Under the pieces are notes generated by a model. The model was not told the DNA's origin. It made no database searches and saw nothing but the letters and a program-made list of their open reading frames with translations. The position numbers and the translations under genes were made by a program. From NCBI GenBank assembly GCA_008016945.1, contig SSGN01000115.1, positions 1 through 14,348 of the forward strand: a stretch of DNA of 14,348 bases, written 5' to 3'. Shown piece after piece: positions 13,666 to 14,348 of this stretch (position 1 is its first letter; every line of letters begins with the position of its first letter). The stretch comes from Flavobacteriales bacterium. Its GTDB lineage: Bacteria; Bacteroidota; Bacteroidia; Flavobacteriales; PHOS-HE28.

Positions 13666-14348
13666 ATGACCAAGATCGTCAACGTCGGAAATATCGCCTG
13701 CGGCAGCGATGAACTCTTCCTCATCAGCGGCCCGTGCGTGATCGAGACCGAGGACGTGATGCTGCGCACCGCCGAGAAGCTCAAGGAGGTGAGCGAGCGC
13801 CTGAAGGTGCCCGTGATCTACAAGAGCAGCTTCACCAAAGACAACCGCAGCAGCGCCGACTTCTACCAAGGCCCCGGCCTGGAGGAAGGGCTGAAGGTGC
13901 TGGCCCGCATCAAGAAGGATTTCGGCTTCCCCATCCTCACCGACATCCACTACCCCAGCCAGGCCAAGCCCGCCGCCGAGGTGGTGGATGTGATCCAGAT
14001 CCCGGCCTACCTGGTGATGCAGACCACCCTGGTGACCGAAGCCGCGAAGACCGGTGCGGTGATCAACCTGAAGCACGCGCAATTCCTCGCACCGGAGAAC
14101 ATGATCAACCCGGCGAAGAAGTGCGAGAGCGTGGGCAACGGCAAGGTGATCCTCACCGAACGCGGCTACACCTTCGGCTACAACGACCTGGTGGTGGACC
14201 CGCGCGCCTTCTACCACATGCGCCGCACGGGCTACCCGCTGGTGTTCGACATCACGCACAGCATCCGCAAGTACGGCATCCCCAGCGCCGACCCGCGCGG
14301 CGGCAACCGCGACGTGATGCCCACCATCGCCCGCGCCGGTGTGGCCGC
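13666..14348 (+). CDS. kdsA: 3-deoxy-8-phosphooctulonate (Kdo-8-phosphate) synthase, 3' end outside window
   Basis: 227 codons are present before the window ends, of a usual length near 270. The enzyme condenses phosphoenolpyruvate with arabinose-5-phosphate in the cytoplasm, giving Kdo-8-phosphate for the LPS inner core. Recognisable motifs in order are LISGPCVIE (19-27), YKSSFTKDNRSS, GPGLEEGLKVL, PILTDIH, VVDVIQIPAYL, NLKHAQFLAPE, LTERGYTFGYNDLVVD and FDITHS with His198. Cys24 in GPCVIE is the position of the metal-binding Cys of metal-dependent KdsA; metal-independent enzymes such as that of E. coli carry Asn there. His198 fits a second metal ligand. The usual KK-G-QF segment reads K-H-A-QF. 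It has its own promoter box. The closest alternative, DAHP synthase of the related class, is disfavoured by the NRSS and GPGLEEGL motifs. Confidence 0.93.
   Translation, partial: MTKIVNVGNIACGSDELFLISGPCVIETEDVMLRTAEKLKEVSERLKVPVIYKSSFTKDNRSSADFYQGPGLEEGLKVLARIKKDFGFPILTDIHYPSQAKPAAEVVDVIQIPAYLVMQTTLVTEAAKTGAVINLKHAQFLAPENMINPAKKCESVGNGKVILTERGYTFGYNDLVVDPRAFYHMRRTGYPLVFDITHSIRKYGIPSADPRGGNRDVMPTIARAGVA

Noticed and set aside
1..14348. Search for CRISPR arrays, insertion sequences, tRNA or rRNA genes, toxin-antitoxin or defence genes
   Set aside because: No regularly spaced repeats, transposase, terminal repeats, tRNA-like folds or defence-type domains were seen. The window reads as core genome.

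Overview
The window looks like an ordinary stretch of core chromosome from a member of the Bacteroidota with a fairly high GC content (about 60% by eye). Four things support this. The FtsK, RecR and OmpA/PD40 proteins have Bacteroidota-type sequences. Start codons lack Shine-Dalgarno sequences. The -7 promoter element TAnnTTTG or a close variant precedes many genes. The 2-oxo acid dehydrogenase E2 is of the type common in that phylum. No mobile element, CRISPR array, rRNA, tRNA or phage gene was seen.

Layout. The 5' part of an arginase-family gene runs off the left edge on the minus strand. It is followed on the plus strand by a small lipoprotein and by ftsK (DNA translocase, TTG start). A 310-bp convergent gap with two weak hairpins separates ftsK from a minus-strand sodium:solute symporter. 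The symporter is divergent from recR (recombinational repair). recR is followed after 36 nt by a membrane glycosyltransferase with an unusual C-terminal half. Next come a dihydrolipoamide acyltransferase (E2), a large periplasmic/outer-membrane OmpA-like protein with TPR and PD40 propeller repeats, a DEDDh exonuclease, a FAH-family hydrolase and the 5' part of kdsA (Kdo-8-phosphate synthase), cut by the right edge.

The genes do not form a single pathway. Envelope functions recur (lipoprotein, glycosyltransferase, OmpA/PD40 protein, KdsA for LPS), mixed with DNA maintenance (FtsK, RecR, exonuclease) and metabolism (arginase, E2, FAH hydrolase). Most genes have their own candidate promoter, so the region is probably many short transcription units. 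Likely cotranscribed pairs are recR-glycosyltransferase and exonuclease-FAH hydrolase.

I did not find a clearly novel system. The points most worth checking are a chain of three ATGA stop/start overlaps between recR and the glycosyltransferase, the glycosyltransferase fusion to a degenerate sugar-phosphate-transferase-like domain, a possibly leaderless exonuclease mRNA packed against a strong terminator, and a seven-residue shortening between the metal ligands of the FAH hydrolase.
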